A stretch of DNA of 26,655 bases. Origin: a virus. Of the stretch, positions 1-6,321 are shown piece by piece. The notes below the pieces were generated by a model. That model saw nothing but the letters and a program-made list of their open reading frames with translations. It was not told the origin of the DNA and did not search any database. The translations under genes and the position numbers were made by a program. The stretch is from the IMG/VR virus record IMGVR_UViG_3300028800_000283, positions 1-26,655 of that record. One strand, written 5' to 3'. Every line of letters starts with the position of its first letter. The stretch's first letter is position 1.

Positions 1-609
1 GTTTACAGGAATACCGAGGGAATATGGCCCCGCAGACTGACATGCTGCCATCTTGGGGACGTTCGTCGTCCCGCCGTCGTTTATCCATTGGTACTGTAAA
101 AAGTTCTTGCCGCCCATAAGAGCTAAGAATTGCGCACCGATGTCTATGATGTTCTGGGGGATGGGGGCGAAGTATTCATCCAATGTCATGGTCGCCGTGA
201 CGGGAAGGAGAGTAAAGGGAACCACGCCGTATTTTCGGAAGATGTCATAGGCGGTGGAAACGTTCCCTCCGTTGGTGCCGAGGCCCGACAATACGCCAGC
301 AAAGCGCTCGGAGGAGTGGAAGTGGGGTTTTCCATCCGTTCCCGTGTCCATGAATCCCCACGTCGTGAGCTGGGAAACGACGGACGCCGGGAGAAGGTTG
401 TCCGCGATAAGCGCATCCATGAAGGCATCTACATTTTTTGTCGCTCCGAAGTCCCAGCAATCATCTGTATCTCCATTCGAGAGGAACTGAGGGACAAAAA
501 AGTCAAAATGAGAGAGCCAGTTCGTCGTTGTAATACCACTAAGTTTCAGTTGGCCATCGCCATGACGATAGTCGGTATCTTTGACAACGAGATTAATATG
601 ATTATTCAC
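1..609 (-). CDS. Papain-like cysteine peptidase, 3' part of a split gene (runs off the left edge)
   Basis: Read leftwards from a GTG at 609, the frame stays open to the window edge for 203 codons. Papain-family landmarks appear in the expected order: CWDF (residues 51-54, the catalytic Cys in the CW-x-F context), SSERFAGVLSG, TNGGN, then KYGVVP, then CQSAGPYSLGIPV, which resembles the stretch before the catalytic His. That His would lie outside the window. Papain-like peptidases occur in many phage genomes, but their substrate is usually unknown. The GTG has no visible Shine-Dalgarno and follows an in-frame TAA by two codons. The natural 5' end of the gene appears to be the fragment at 1104-1163, separated from this part by an HNH endonuclease gene. 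Fold assignment is fairly sure. Whether this part is translated on its own is unknown. Confidence 0.7.
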   Translation of the reverse strand, partial: MNNHINLVVKDTDYRHGDGQLKLSGITTTNWLSHFDFFVPQFLSNGDTDDCWDFGATKNVDAFMDALIADNLLPASVVSQLTTWGFMDTGTDGKPHFHSSERFAGVLSGLGTNGGNVSTAYDIFRKYGVVPFTLLPVTATMTLDEYFAPIPQNIIDIGAQFLALMGGKNFLQYQWINDGGTTNVPKMAACQSAGPYSLGIPVN

Positions 610-1096
610 GAGATTTTAATAAATAATTTATAAGAGATTGCAATGTCTCTGTATTATCTTTAACAAACCCAAGTGCCGTATTGCATCTCTGACAAATCCA
701 CCCCCTAAACTTACCAGTGATATGGCAGTGATCGAAACAAAGCCCTTTCTTAGTATCAGTTCCGAAAGCTCCACATACTTCACATTGTTCTGGTCGAGGG
801 CGACCTGCTAGTTTCTCTTTATATCGGAGTGTATTCAATCCACCCGACCATCTCCCATTTTTATCTCCACGTTGATTTGGGTGAGGTTTACCTTTGTTTG
901 TCTCACTCAGTTTCCTATTTCGTTCATCGGAAAACTTTTTACCCTTATGATTAGGTGGAATAAGTCCTAATCTCAAAGCGTTTTTCCGACGCAATTTTCT
1001 AACTTCTGCGGAAACGGGTTTTCGGTGTTTCCATTTCATACCCTTAGTTGAGGGTGGCTGTATTGGTTTCCCATCTTTCCAATATCCCTTTGGCAT
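602..1096 (-). CDS. HNH homing endonuclease, endonuclease VII-like with NUMOD3-like motif
   Basis: 164 residues. The C-terminal half holds a zinc-bound HNH nuclease of the recombination endonuclease VII type: CEVC (105-108) and CQRC (135-138) are the metal-binding pairs, and FDHCH (121-125) plus N139 form the active-site core, followed by the usual ALG...L...YL tail. Residues about 48-75 (NHKGKKFSDERNRKLSETNK) match the NUMOD3 DNA-binding repeat of homing endonucleases. The gene sits inside a papain-like peptidase gene and ends 7 bases into the downstream fragment. There is no room for an intron: only 13 bases separate its start from the left copy of the flanking repeat. It therefore looks like a free-standing mobile endonuclease that inserted directly. 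A TATAAT lies 7 to 12 bases upstream of its ATG. Confidence 0.85.
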   Translation of the reverse strand: MPKGYWKDGKPIQPPSTKGMKWKHRKPVSAEVRKLRRKNALRLGLIPPNHKGKKFSDERNRKLSETNKGKPHPNQRGDKNGRWSGGLNTLRYKEKLAGRPRPEQCEVCGAFGTDTKKGLCFDHCHITGKFRGWICQRCNTALGFVKDNTETLQSLINYLLKSRE

Positions 1097-1114
1097 ATCT
1101 TTATTATAACACGA
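607..1114. repeat. 5-bp direct repeat flanking the HNH insertion
   Basis: On the minus strand TCGTG occurs at 1114-1110 and again at 611-607, just outside the two ends of the endonuclease gene. Removing the 503 bases between the GTG at 1112-1110 and the AAT at 606-604 restores one continuous peptidase frame. The repeat could be a target duplication or a repair junction. At 5 bp it could also be chance. Confidence 0.4.
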
Positions 1115-1163
1115 AATCCGTTTCGCGGGGTTTTATGATGACGCACTTGTGATTGATGTCCAT
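1104..1163 (-). pseudogene. 5' fragment of the split papain-like peptidase gene
   Basis: An ATG at 1163 follows the stop of the holin-like gene as TAA-C-ATG, the same junction seen between other genes of this phage. It encodes MDINHKCVIIKPRETDFVL and then stops. Joining the GTG codon at 1110-1112 to the AAT at 604-606 gives a frame that continues directly into the peptidase part (reading ...ETDFV then NNHINLVV...). The fragment is therefore best read as the original start of that gene, cut off by insertion of the HNH endonuclease. Whether the 19-residue peptide has any role is unknown. Confidence 0.6.
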
Positions 1164-1164
1164 G

Positions 1165-1452
1165 TTATTTGGTAAAGAAATAGACAATGATCGCCGCAAG
1201 GGCAAAGACGAGCGTGAGGACGGTGACTAATCGCCCCGCGCTGATTGTTTTTCCTTCGTTCACCCCTTCCTCGTACCGTTCGCCAAGGAGGATTTTCTTT
1301 ATCGCGGCTTCACTGTCGGCCACCCGTCCGTTCTGTATTCCTATCCTGCGGCTGATTTCGGTGGTCTGGGTTTCCAGCACCCCCATACGGACGGAAAGAT
1401 TGCCGATAGCGTTCAATAACTCGATGTGTTTTTTATCGTCGCTCTGTTTCAT
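1165..1452 (-). CDS. Holin-like protein, coiled coil plus C-terminal membrane helix (XhlA type)
   Basis: 95 residues. The N-terminal two thirds are charged and helical (HIELLNAIGNLSVRMGVLET and onward) and probably form a coiled coil. The C-terminus has one hydrophobic segment, about residues 73-93 (LVTVLTLVFALAAIIVYFFT), ending in a single Lys. Length and layout fit the XhlA-like family found in phage lysis cassettes, where such proteins act with a holin or serve as accessory holin. It lies after the tailspike and before the peptidase gene, a common place for lysis genes, but no endolysin is visible in the window. It could also be a membrane-anchored protein of other function. Confidence 0.6.
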   Translation of the reverse strand: MKQSDDKKHIELLNAIGNLSVRMGVLETQTTEISRRIGIQNGRVADSEAAIKKILLGERYEEGVNEGKTISAGRLVTVLTLVFALAAIIVYFFTK

Positions 1453-1499
1453 TCTAGTAATCTATTTCAAGATGGGGATTCCATTTAATCGTTTTAGTG

Positions 1500-1562
1500 C
1501 TAGAGGAGCGACTGCCGTTTCGATCCGTATGCATTGGTGCCGTAGCCTGAGAAGCCGTACAT
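1500..1562 (-). CDS. Possible 20-residue peptide, Gly/Tyr-rich
   Basis: An ATG two bases after the tailspike stop opens a frame of 20 codons (MYGFSGYGTNAYGSKRQ...). The tight spacing matches the neighbours, and repeated YG pairs resemble small phage peptides. There is no clear ribosome binding site, and a frame this short can occur by chance. It fills part of the 112-base gap between tailspike and holin-like gene. No function is proposed. Confidence 0.3.
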   Translation of the reverse strand: MYGFSGYGTNAYGSKRQSLL

Positions 1563-1564
1563 GA

Positions 1565-3226
1565 TTATGGGCAGAATCCGGGATTACTTGTGCTCGTCGA
1601 GAGCTTTCCGCCGGAGGCATACCATTGGTAGAGCTTCGTCGATGTCGCGCCCGCTTCAAACCATTCCGCGCAGCCGGGGGTCGTTCCCGATGTGCCAAGC
1701 AGAATGTTATCAAAGAATTGGAACGCTCCCGTGCCGTTCAGTAAGCTCGCCGCGATACCGCCGTGGGTATAGAAGTTGCTGTTGCCCGACGTGTAATCGA
1801 CGCCTTGGATGTAGTTGTTTTGCGTCCAGTTTAAGCATCCCCAATTTTCAGCATTCGAAGTGTTTCCGGCAGGGAAGATCGAGGTGACGGCATTGCCGCT
1901 ATTGTTTTGGTTCAACGTATTGCAGACGTTCGCGATGCCATTCACGGTGCTATTACCGTTATTGACATATTGAGCGACGGCTTGTGCTGAAGAATTATTG
2001 CGGGCAAGTTCAACGCCGTAGGAGTTATAGGTGCCTCCAATGTTCACGAACTCTGCAGGAGTGGTGGTTGTTTGCGGCGAATCGTTCTGCATATTCCCGC
2101 CGATGTTCGTGATGACCGTTCCGTAGAAGCTCGATGCCATGTTAATAGGAATATATGCACCGTATGTCGGGTAGCCGGGGTTCTCGAAGTTCACTCCGAT
2201 GAACGTCATGTTGTTTCCGTTTTGCACATCGACGCCGGAATCGTCGATTGAGCCGCCGCTCCATACCCCGTTTTCAAGGGAGTTGGCATTGAACTCGACG
2301 GTCGCCGTCGCATTATTATTTGCGGGATCGAGTGCCTGAACATTGAAGAAGTCCATTGATTCGCCGGAGTTTGAGGGAGAGGCGATGTTCACATTCACTG
2401 CATTCCCTACGAGTACGGTATTAGAGAGATCGGACATATACGTGTTTGTCGCCGTACTGTATCCTTTCCCGAATCCTTTAATGGTGAGGCCGTCATTGAT
2501 CGCGTGTGTTGCTCCCGAATTGCCACCTTCAAGAAGTCCGATTTCGGTGCTGGTTGATTGTGAATTATTTCCTTGAAGGGTCAAGCCAAACAGTCCTCCT
2601 CCTGAAACGTGCGGCGTAGTTCCCCAATTCTCTTGGATAAGCACGCTCGATGTCGCGCCCGTCCAGTTGAGGATCGTACCGCCGCCGCCGACGCCCCTAT
2701 ATGAGCAATGTTGCGTGAGCGTAATTGTCGATGAAACATTGAATGTTCCCTGTGGGATATAAATGGTCGTTCCCGAGGCCACGCTTGCGCAAAGAGAATT
2801 GAGATATGCCCCGTATTCCGAAAATCCTGACGGTGTCCCGGAGGCGGCGAATTGGTAGCTGTCGAGATTCGCGCCGTTGCTAAAGGAAGGGGTCGTCGTA
2901 TTGTTTGTCTGATAGGCGGTTGATGTTGCCTTGCTGCCGTCCGTCGTGAAGGAACTTGAAGCGGAAATGGAGCCGCCATTCTGATACACAATACCGCCCG
3001 AAGTCCACGGTGTCGTAGAACCTACGCCGCTGCCACTCCCTCCTGCGATGCCGAGCGAGGACGTTGCCACCCATGTCGAACTTCCCACCGCAGTGGAACT
3101 TGCGACAAGCACGCTACCGTTCGCGCCGGGTGGCGGAACAGACTGCGACACAAGGGAAGCCGATGCGATGCCGATACCGAGGAATGTGCTGATGATGATT
3201 GCTGCACTGATGATATATCGTTTCAT
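1565..3226 (-). CDS. Tailspike-like beta-helix protein with Sec signal peptide
   Basis: The open frame runs back to 3412, but the real start is most likely the ATG at 3226, which follows the upstream stop as TAA-T-ATG; residues before it read like a shadow frame. This gives 553 residues. The N-terminus is a textbook signal peptide: MKRY, a hydrophobic core, then ASA at about 21-23. A Ser/Thr-rich linker with STTPWTSGGIV follows. From about residue 125 the pattern GAYLNSLCASVASGTTIYIP and many short N/G-rich turns fit a pectate-lyase-3-like right-handed beta-helix as in phage tailspikes that cut surface polysaccharide. The C-terminus (GTTPGCAEWFEAG...) looks like a capping module. Whether it is a virion part or a secreted protein is open because of the signal peptide. 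Confidence 0.65.
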   Translation of the reverse strand: MKRYIISAAIIISTFLGIGIASASLVSQSVPPPGANGSVLVASSTAVGSSTWVATSSLGIAGGSGSGVGSTTPWTSGGIVYQNGGSISASSSFTTDGSKATSTAYQTNNTTTPSFSNGANLDSYQFAASGTPSGFSEYGAYLNSLCASVASGTTIYIPQGTFNVSSTITLTQHCSYRGVGGGGTILNWTGATSSVLIQENWGTTPHVSGGGLFGLTLQGNNSQSTSTEIGLLEGGNSGATHAINDGLTIKGFGKGYSTATNTYMSDLSNTVLVGNAVNVNIASPSNSGESMDFFNVQALDPANNNATATVEFNANSLENGVWSGGSIDDSGVDVQNGNNMTFIGVNFENPGYPTYGAYIPINMASSFYGTVITNIGGNMQNDSPQTTTTPAEFVNIGGTYNSYGVELARNNSSAQAVAQYVNNGNSTVNGIANVCNTLNQNNSGNAVTSIFPAGNTSNAENWGCLNWTQNNYIQGVDYTSGNSNFYTHGGIAASLLNGTGAFQFFDNILLGTSGTTPGCAEWFEAGATSTKLYQWYASGGKLSTSTSNPGFCP

Positions 3227-3227
3227 A

Positions 3228-4676
3228 TTATTGGCAGTTAGAAGTGTTGTAATAATAGGAGATTCCAGCGACGATCTGGAATGAACTCGCGGAACCTGCT
3301 GAATACATGACCTGGCACGCGCCCGACGAAGCGTTACCTTCACTAACGGTGGTGGTTGCGGTTCCCGTATTCGCGAACGATGCCGTGGTGCTTGCGGTCG
3401 CTCCCACCACATTCAGTTGTGCTGTACTCGTCGTCGTCGTGCCGACGGCGAGATTGCCAGTTACGTATGCACCCCCGTTTACCTCGACAAGTCCCGCGCT
3501 GCTTGATGCCGAAGTGCCGGGAGTGAGAATAATATTACCCCCCGTGCTTGATGCGCCACTTCCCGATGCGGAACCGGGAGCAATGGTAATGTTTGCCGCT
3601 GGTTGGTTCACGGCACTAGGAGAAAATGTATTAAGAGTGAATGCAGGACTCACGCCACCGTTGGAAAGAGTATTGAAGATCACAGGAACGTTTGATGAAT
3701 AGGTGACGCCGCCACCGCTTTTTTGGATGTCAAATTGCCCGCATGTCCCCAAGCAGAACTGTTGTCCATCGGCTTGGGAAAGTATCATTTCGACGCCCAC
3801 CCCTGCTCCTCCGTTTATGAATTGGACGGTTGAAGTCGGATTGGTTGAATTGCCCGCGATCTGTTGCTCGAATTGAAGTGCCGCAGGAACCCAAAAACCA
3901 GTAGAGGGAGCTGATGATGTCGCGGTAAATCCTATCCCTCCATTCACGTCGAGAGCGTCTACGGGAGCTGTCGTACTCCCGATCATGACTTTCCCAGAAA
4001 ACGTCCCGCTCGCTGCGGAAAACGAATTGGAGCCGATATTCAGCGTCGTGTTTTCGTTTGAGCCGTCGAGTTTAAGGTAGGTCGTCGCGGCGGTGGAGGT
4101 TGAAAGGCATGTTGCACAGGTAATCGGGATTCCTACTCCATTGCCGGATATCACCCCCGTCGTGCTTGCAGTCGAAATATAATTCGAGGGATTTGTCGAA
4201 AGGTAATAGGTCGTGCTTGCGATGGTCGTTACCGATCCAGTCGTGCTTGCGATGACGATGCCGCCGATTGTCCACGGCGTCGTAGAGGCGATATAGACAG
4301 TTTGTGGAGGGGTTGATGTGATATATCCGGCGGGGTTTGAAGCGAGGTAAAACGTCGTCGAATTCGCGCCTTGCCATGTCCCGATCCAGTTGCCGAGCGT
4401 AGTCGTCACTCCATTATTGATAATGACATAGCCGTTCGTCCCTGACGCGTTCACAAGGATGCCTTGGCCTGGATAGATGATTGTGGAAGATGCGGCCGCT
4501 GAAATAGGCTCCCACGTCGAGGTTGCCCCATTCGTTTGAAGATAGTAACCACTTACGGGGTTGGTTCCTACCTGGTTGGAATTGAATACTGATGCGCCAT
4601 ACGCGCACAATGTTATAAACCCGAATGTTACGGCAACTATGATGATTGAAATAATCAGGCGTTTCAGGCGTTTCAT
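3228..4676 (-). CDS. Secreted or anchored Ser/Thr-rich fibre-like protein
   Basis: 482 residues. It starts with MKRLKRLIISIIIVAVTFGF followed by ITLCAYGA, a signal peptide or membrane anchor with cleavage possible after AYGA. The body is almost all Ser, Thr, Gly, Asn and Ala, with fibre-type segments: STTPWTIGGIV (shared with the tailspike), VMIGSTTAPVDALDVNGG (a variant of the GIGTTSP-LDVNG module common in phage fibres) and a C-terminal block ending NTSNC. The start overlaps the collagen-like gene by ATGA. I infer a surface-exposed trimeric fibre or adhesin. No S74 chaperone domain is seen. The style resembles surface proteins of Patescibacteria. Confidence 0.5.
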   Translation of the reverse strand: MKRLKRLIISIIIVAVTFGFITLCAYGASVFNSNQVGTNPVSGYYLQTNGATSTWEPISAAASSTIIYPGQGILVNASGTNGYVIINNGVTTTLGNWIGTWQGANSTTFYLASNPAGYITSTPPQTVYIASTTPWTIGGIVIASTTGSVTTIASTTYYLSTNPSNYISTASTTGVISGNGVGIPITCATCLSTSTAATTYLKLDGSNENTTLNIGSNSFSAASGTFSGKVMIGSTTAPVDALDVNGGIGFTATSSAPSTGFWVPAALQFEQQIAGNSTNPTSTVQFINGGAGVGVEMILSQADGQQFCLGTCGQFDIQKSGGGVTYSSNVPVIFNTLSNGGVSPAFTLNTFSPSAVNQPAANITIAPGSASGSGASSTGGNIILTPGTSASSSAGLVEVNGGAYVTGNLAVGTTTTSTAQLNVVGATASTTASFANTGTATTTVSEGNASSGACQVMYSAGSASSFQIVAGISYYYNTSNCQ

Positions 4677-5500
4677 GATTTTTGGTAATCAGAAAGGATG
4701 TCGCCCGTGTTCCAAGAATTAACTGTCGTGATACTTGCACCGACTATCGTATAATCCACGGTCGGAGTGAACCGTTGTCCGATACCAAAGAGTTGGACGG
4801 TTCCCACGACGGGAGTATTTGCGAGGGTAAAGGATGTCCCCGAACCCGCTACTACTTCATTATATACGAAAGTCGCGGATGTTGCACTACCCGACCCGCC
4901 GCCGTGCATCAGTTCCTCCACCCGATACTTGATGCCGTCCTTCATAAAGGTTGAAGCGTTTTTAATATGCGAGATGTCCAAAGGCTTCTCCTTTTTGAAT
5001 CGTTTTACGATGGTATCAAAAATCTCGTCCATATCGGGGGATTCTCCGTCCTCTCCATCCTCGCCATCAATCCCGTCCCGACCATGATTTCCGTCCACGC
5101 CATCCCGTCCGTCGATTCCATCACGTCCATCCTTGCCGTCAAGCCCTTTTTCGCCGTCAAAATAATCCTTTCCCTTTATGGGACGGAAAGATTCAACGTG
5201 GGACTTGAGAAAATCGGCCAATCTCTGTATTTCCTCTGGGGTGAAGTAGTCTTTACCTTTTGCGGGGGTATCGCCTTTTTCGCCCTTATCTCCTTTATGG
5301 GCTTCTTTGATCGCCGCGATATCTCTCAAATGACTCGTTTGCTCCCTTAATTCCATCAATTTAAGGGCTTCTAGCGGGCTATTTTCGTTCTTTTGGGCAA
5401 TGGACTTCAAAAGACCCGTCTGCTCTCTTATTTCAAGCACCCGGAGCATTTCGGGGTCGTCGTGGAACAGGTCTTGGAGTGTTTGCTTTTTAGCGTCCAA
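4673..5500 (-). CDS. Collagen-like tail fibre or appendage protein
   Basis: 275 residues from a TTG at 5500. The N-terminal part repeats itself: LEIREQTGLLKSIAQ (22-36) and MELREQTSHLRDIAA (49-63). GKDYF occurs twice (82-86, 110-114). Residues about 116-154 are 13 uninterrupted Gly-X-Y triplets rich in Asp (GKDGRDGIDGRDGVDG...), which would form a collagen triple helix; phage fibres use such stalks. The C-terminal 80 residues are a small beta-rich domain with a T/G linker. It is the first gene behind a promoter at 5521-5550. The TTG follows an in-frame TAA and lies 6 bases after an ACGGGC element, with no Shine-Dalgarno. The next ATG is at residue 18, so the start is not certain. Confidence 0.7.
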   Translation of the reverse strand: MDAKKQTLQDLFHDDPEMLRVLEIREQTGLLKSIAQKNENSPLEALKLMELREQTSHLRDIAAIKEAHKGDKGEKGDTPAKGKDYFTPEEIQRLADFLKSHVESFRPIKGKDYFDGEKGLDGKDGRDGIDGRDGVDGNHGRDGIDGEDGEDGESPDMDEIFDTIVKRFKKEKPLDISHIKNASTFMKDGIKYRVEELMHGGGSGSATSATFVYNEVVAGSGTSFTLANTPVVGTVQLFGIGQRFTPTVDYTIVGASITTVNSWNTGDILSDYQKS

Positions 5501-5506
5501 TTAAAA

Positions 5507-5550
5507 GCCCGTATAATAGCATTATACACCATTTGACAAGACTAGGGCAA
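5507..5550 (-). promoter_or_regulatory. Promoter for the appendage/lysis operon, with ACGGGC element
   Basis: On the minus strand TTGCCC (5550-5545), an 18-base spacer and TATAAT (5526-5521) are followed 8 bases later by ACGGGC (5512-5507). The collagen-like gene starts 6 bases further on, so the mRNA leader would be very short. The -35 region overlaps that of the divergent plus-strand promoter. Confidence 0.6.
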
Positions 5551-5562
5551 GAGGTATATTAT
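5533..5562 (+). promoter_or_regulatory. Sigma70-type promoter of the plus-strand RNA
   Basis: A perfect TTGACA (5533-5538) is followed at 16 bases by TATATT (5555-5560) or at 18 bases by TATTAT (5557-5562). Transcription would start near 5567-5569, just before the first hairpin of the structured region. It is the only full-consensus -35 box I found next to a -10 box in the window, and it faces away from all structural genes. Confidence 0.65.
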
Positions 5563-5566
5563 TAAA

Positions 5567-5956
5567 AAGTAGTTGAAAATCGAATATCCCGAAAGGGAGG
5601 CCTCGCTGCGAAGATACAAGACCGTTGTGGTCTCGCAACTTAGCAGGGAAACTTGTTAAGGGCGAGGCCAGAGCGGTTTTTAATTACCTAAAACATCCTG
5701 CGGGTTAGGTGGCTTACTATCAGCCTCCCGTGGTTGCCTATTGAATGATAGACTTGGCTTCAACCTTATACAAAAAGTGAACCAAGCGGTGCTAGATCGT
5801 TTTCTCTGGCGATACTAGACGAACCCCCGACCCATATACGGTTATCGGAGCGAGAGTAGAGAATGCGGCGAATCGAGAAAAAACGATTACGGGCGTCGCT
5901 TAAAACAGGTCGAATACGGCTCTTAGCCTTCCCTTGCCAAAAAGTTAAGTGAACCA
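5567..5956 (+). ncRNA. Structured RNA of unknown family (about 390 nt)
   Basis: No convincing gene lies in this stretch. On the plus strand it folds densely. Hairpin 5587-5598 is TCCC-GAAA-GGGA. Directly adjoining it, an 8-bp perfect stem (5599-5606 with 5662-5669) closes a three-way junction that holds hairpin 5607-5637 (TGCGA/TCGCA and GACC/GGTC) and hairpin 5639-5660 (9 bp with two G-U pairs and a GAAA tetraloop). Only one unpaired base separates the arms. Further stems are 5686-5691/5705-5710, 5717-5722/5746-5751, 5792-5799/5810-5818 (one bulge) and 5865-5875/5884-5899. G-U pairs and GNRA loops fit the plus strand only. It follows a TTGACA promoter. I could not match it to tmRNA, RNase P RNA, tRNA or group I or II introns. 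It could also be a long structured leader of the two ORFs behind it. Confidence 0.6.
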
Positions 5957-5957
5957 A
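5775..5957 (+). repeat. 11-base direct repeat in the RNA region
   Basis: AAGTGAACCAA occurs at 5775-5785 and 5947-5957, 172 bases apart. The second copy touches the ATG of the following small ORF. It may be a protein or RNA binding site, a duplication scar or the edges of a module inserted here. Confidence 0.4.
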
Positions 5958-6148
5958 TGGAAACAACAGATAAAAGAAGAATAGAAATTGAGCAAGAGCT
6001 AGATTCGATTATTACTAAAGCGAAAAAAGAAAACGCTGAATTAATTTCGGCGGCAAAGGAAAGTAATTCCGATAAAATATCCTCCGCTTGCTCGTGGTTT
6101 ACGAAAGATATTTCTAGCGCATGGCTGGAAAGAAGAACATATACTTAA
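5957..6148 (+). CDS. Small charged protein of unknown function, plus strand
   Basis: 63 residues, the first ORF after the structured RNA. The first 45 residues are highly charged and helical (METTDKRRIEIEQELDSIIT...), probably a short coiled coil; the end (SWFTKDISSAWLERRTYT) has three aromatic positions. There is no clear ribosome binding site. It overlaps the next plus-strand ORF by 28 bases. Base composition is more AT-rich than the surrounding structural genes, which suggests separate origin. I do not recognise it. That it lies downstream of a promoter and is not opposite another gene argues that it is real. Confidence 0.45.
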   Translation: METTDKRRIEIEQELDSIITKAKKENAELISAAKESNSDKISSACSWFTKDISSAWLERRTYT

Positions 6149-6321
6149 ATTTAAGAAATCGTTGTATAAATTTTCTAAATAATAAAACAATGATAAATAT
6201 AATATATATAGTTATAGTCGCTTTTGCGGCAATCTGGCTAACGTGCTGGATTATTAGCCTTATTCGGATGTGGACGTATCGCCCGAGCCTGAAGCAGTAC
6301 CAAGAAGATCCTTTACCGTAG
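6121..6321 (+). CDS. Small single-pass membrane protein, plus strand
   Basis: 66 residues. A basic N-terminus (MAGKKNIYLNLRNRCINFLN) is followed by one strong hydrophobic segment at about residues 25-48 (INIIYIVIVAFAAIWLTCWI and onward) and a short polar tail. An internal ATG at 6190 could give a 43-residue form that begins just before the membrane helix. The 3' end overlaps the convergent minus-strand gene by 62 bases. The DNA is very AT-rich (ATAAATATAATATATATAG around 6192-6210). It could be a holin-like or superinfection-type moron product, but nothing specific shows this. Confidence 0.45.
   Translation: MAGKKNIYLNLRNRCINFLNNKTMINIIYIVIVAFAAIWLTCWIISLIRMWTYRPSLKQYQEDPLP
6236..6259 (-). 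terminator. Small hairpin at the end of the fibre/ejection operon
   Basis: GGCTAA (6236-6241) and TTAGCC (6254-6259) form a 6-bp stem with a 12-base loop immediately after the stop at 6260. No U-run follows on either strand, so it is at best a weak or factor-dependent end point between the convergent units. Confidence 0.25.

Noticed and set aside
130-633. 167-codon plus-strand ORF at the left edge
   Set aside because: It lies opposite the papain-like peptidase frame, which has clear family motifs (CWDF, TNGGN). The plus-strand protein has no recognisable features and is a shadow.
602-1109. Group I intron carrying the HNH gene
   Set aside because: Only 13 bases lie between the left junction and the HNH start and the ORF runs to the right junction, so there is no space for an intron core.
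1097-1135. Strong promoter for the HNH gene
   Set aside because: TATAAT is present at 1103-1108 but no -35-like sequence lies 16-18 bases upstream and no ACGGGY follows; a weak promoter cannot be excluded.
3227-3412. 62-residue N-terminal extension of the tailspike frame
   Set aside because: It reads as Arg/Pro-rich shadow sequence opposite the end of the neighbouring gene, while a signal peptide starts exactly at 3226 with the TAA-T-ATG junction usual here.
5040-5160. DNA tandem repeat or CRISPR-like array
   Set aside because: The repeats are codons for Gly-X-Y triplets of the collagen-like protein; there are no spacers.
5567-5956. Group I intron, tmRNA, RNase P RNA or tRNA
   Set aside because: The 9-bp GAAA hairpin resembles P2 of some group I introns, but the conserved P7 strands are absent. 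No tRNA-like ends, no RNase P core, and the TCGAA at about 5910 is not within a T-arm.
5766-5966. 66-codon minus-strand ORF within the structured RNA
   Set aside because: Arg/Ser-rich without motifs, no start signals, and opposite a stretch explained by RNA stems.
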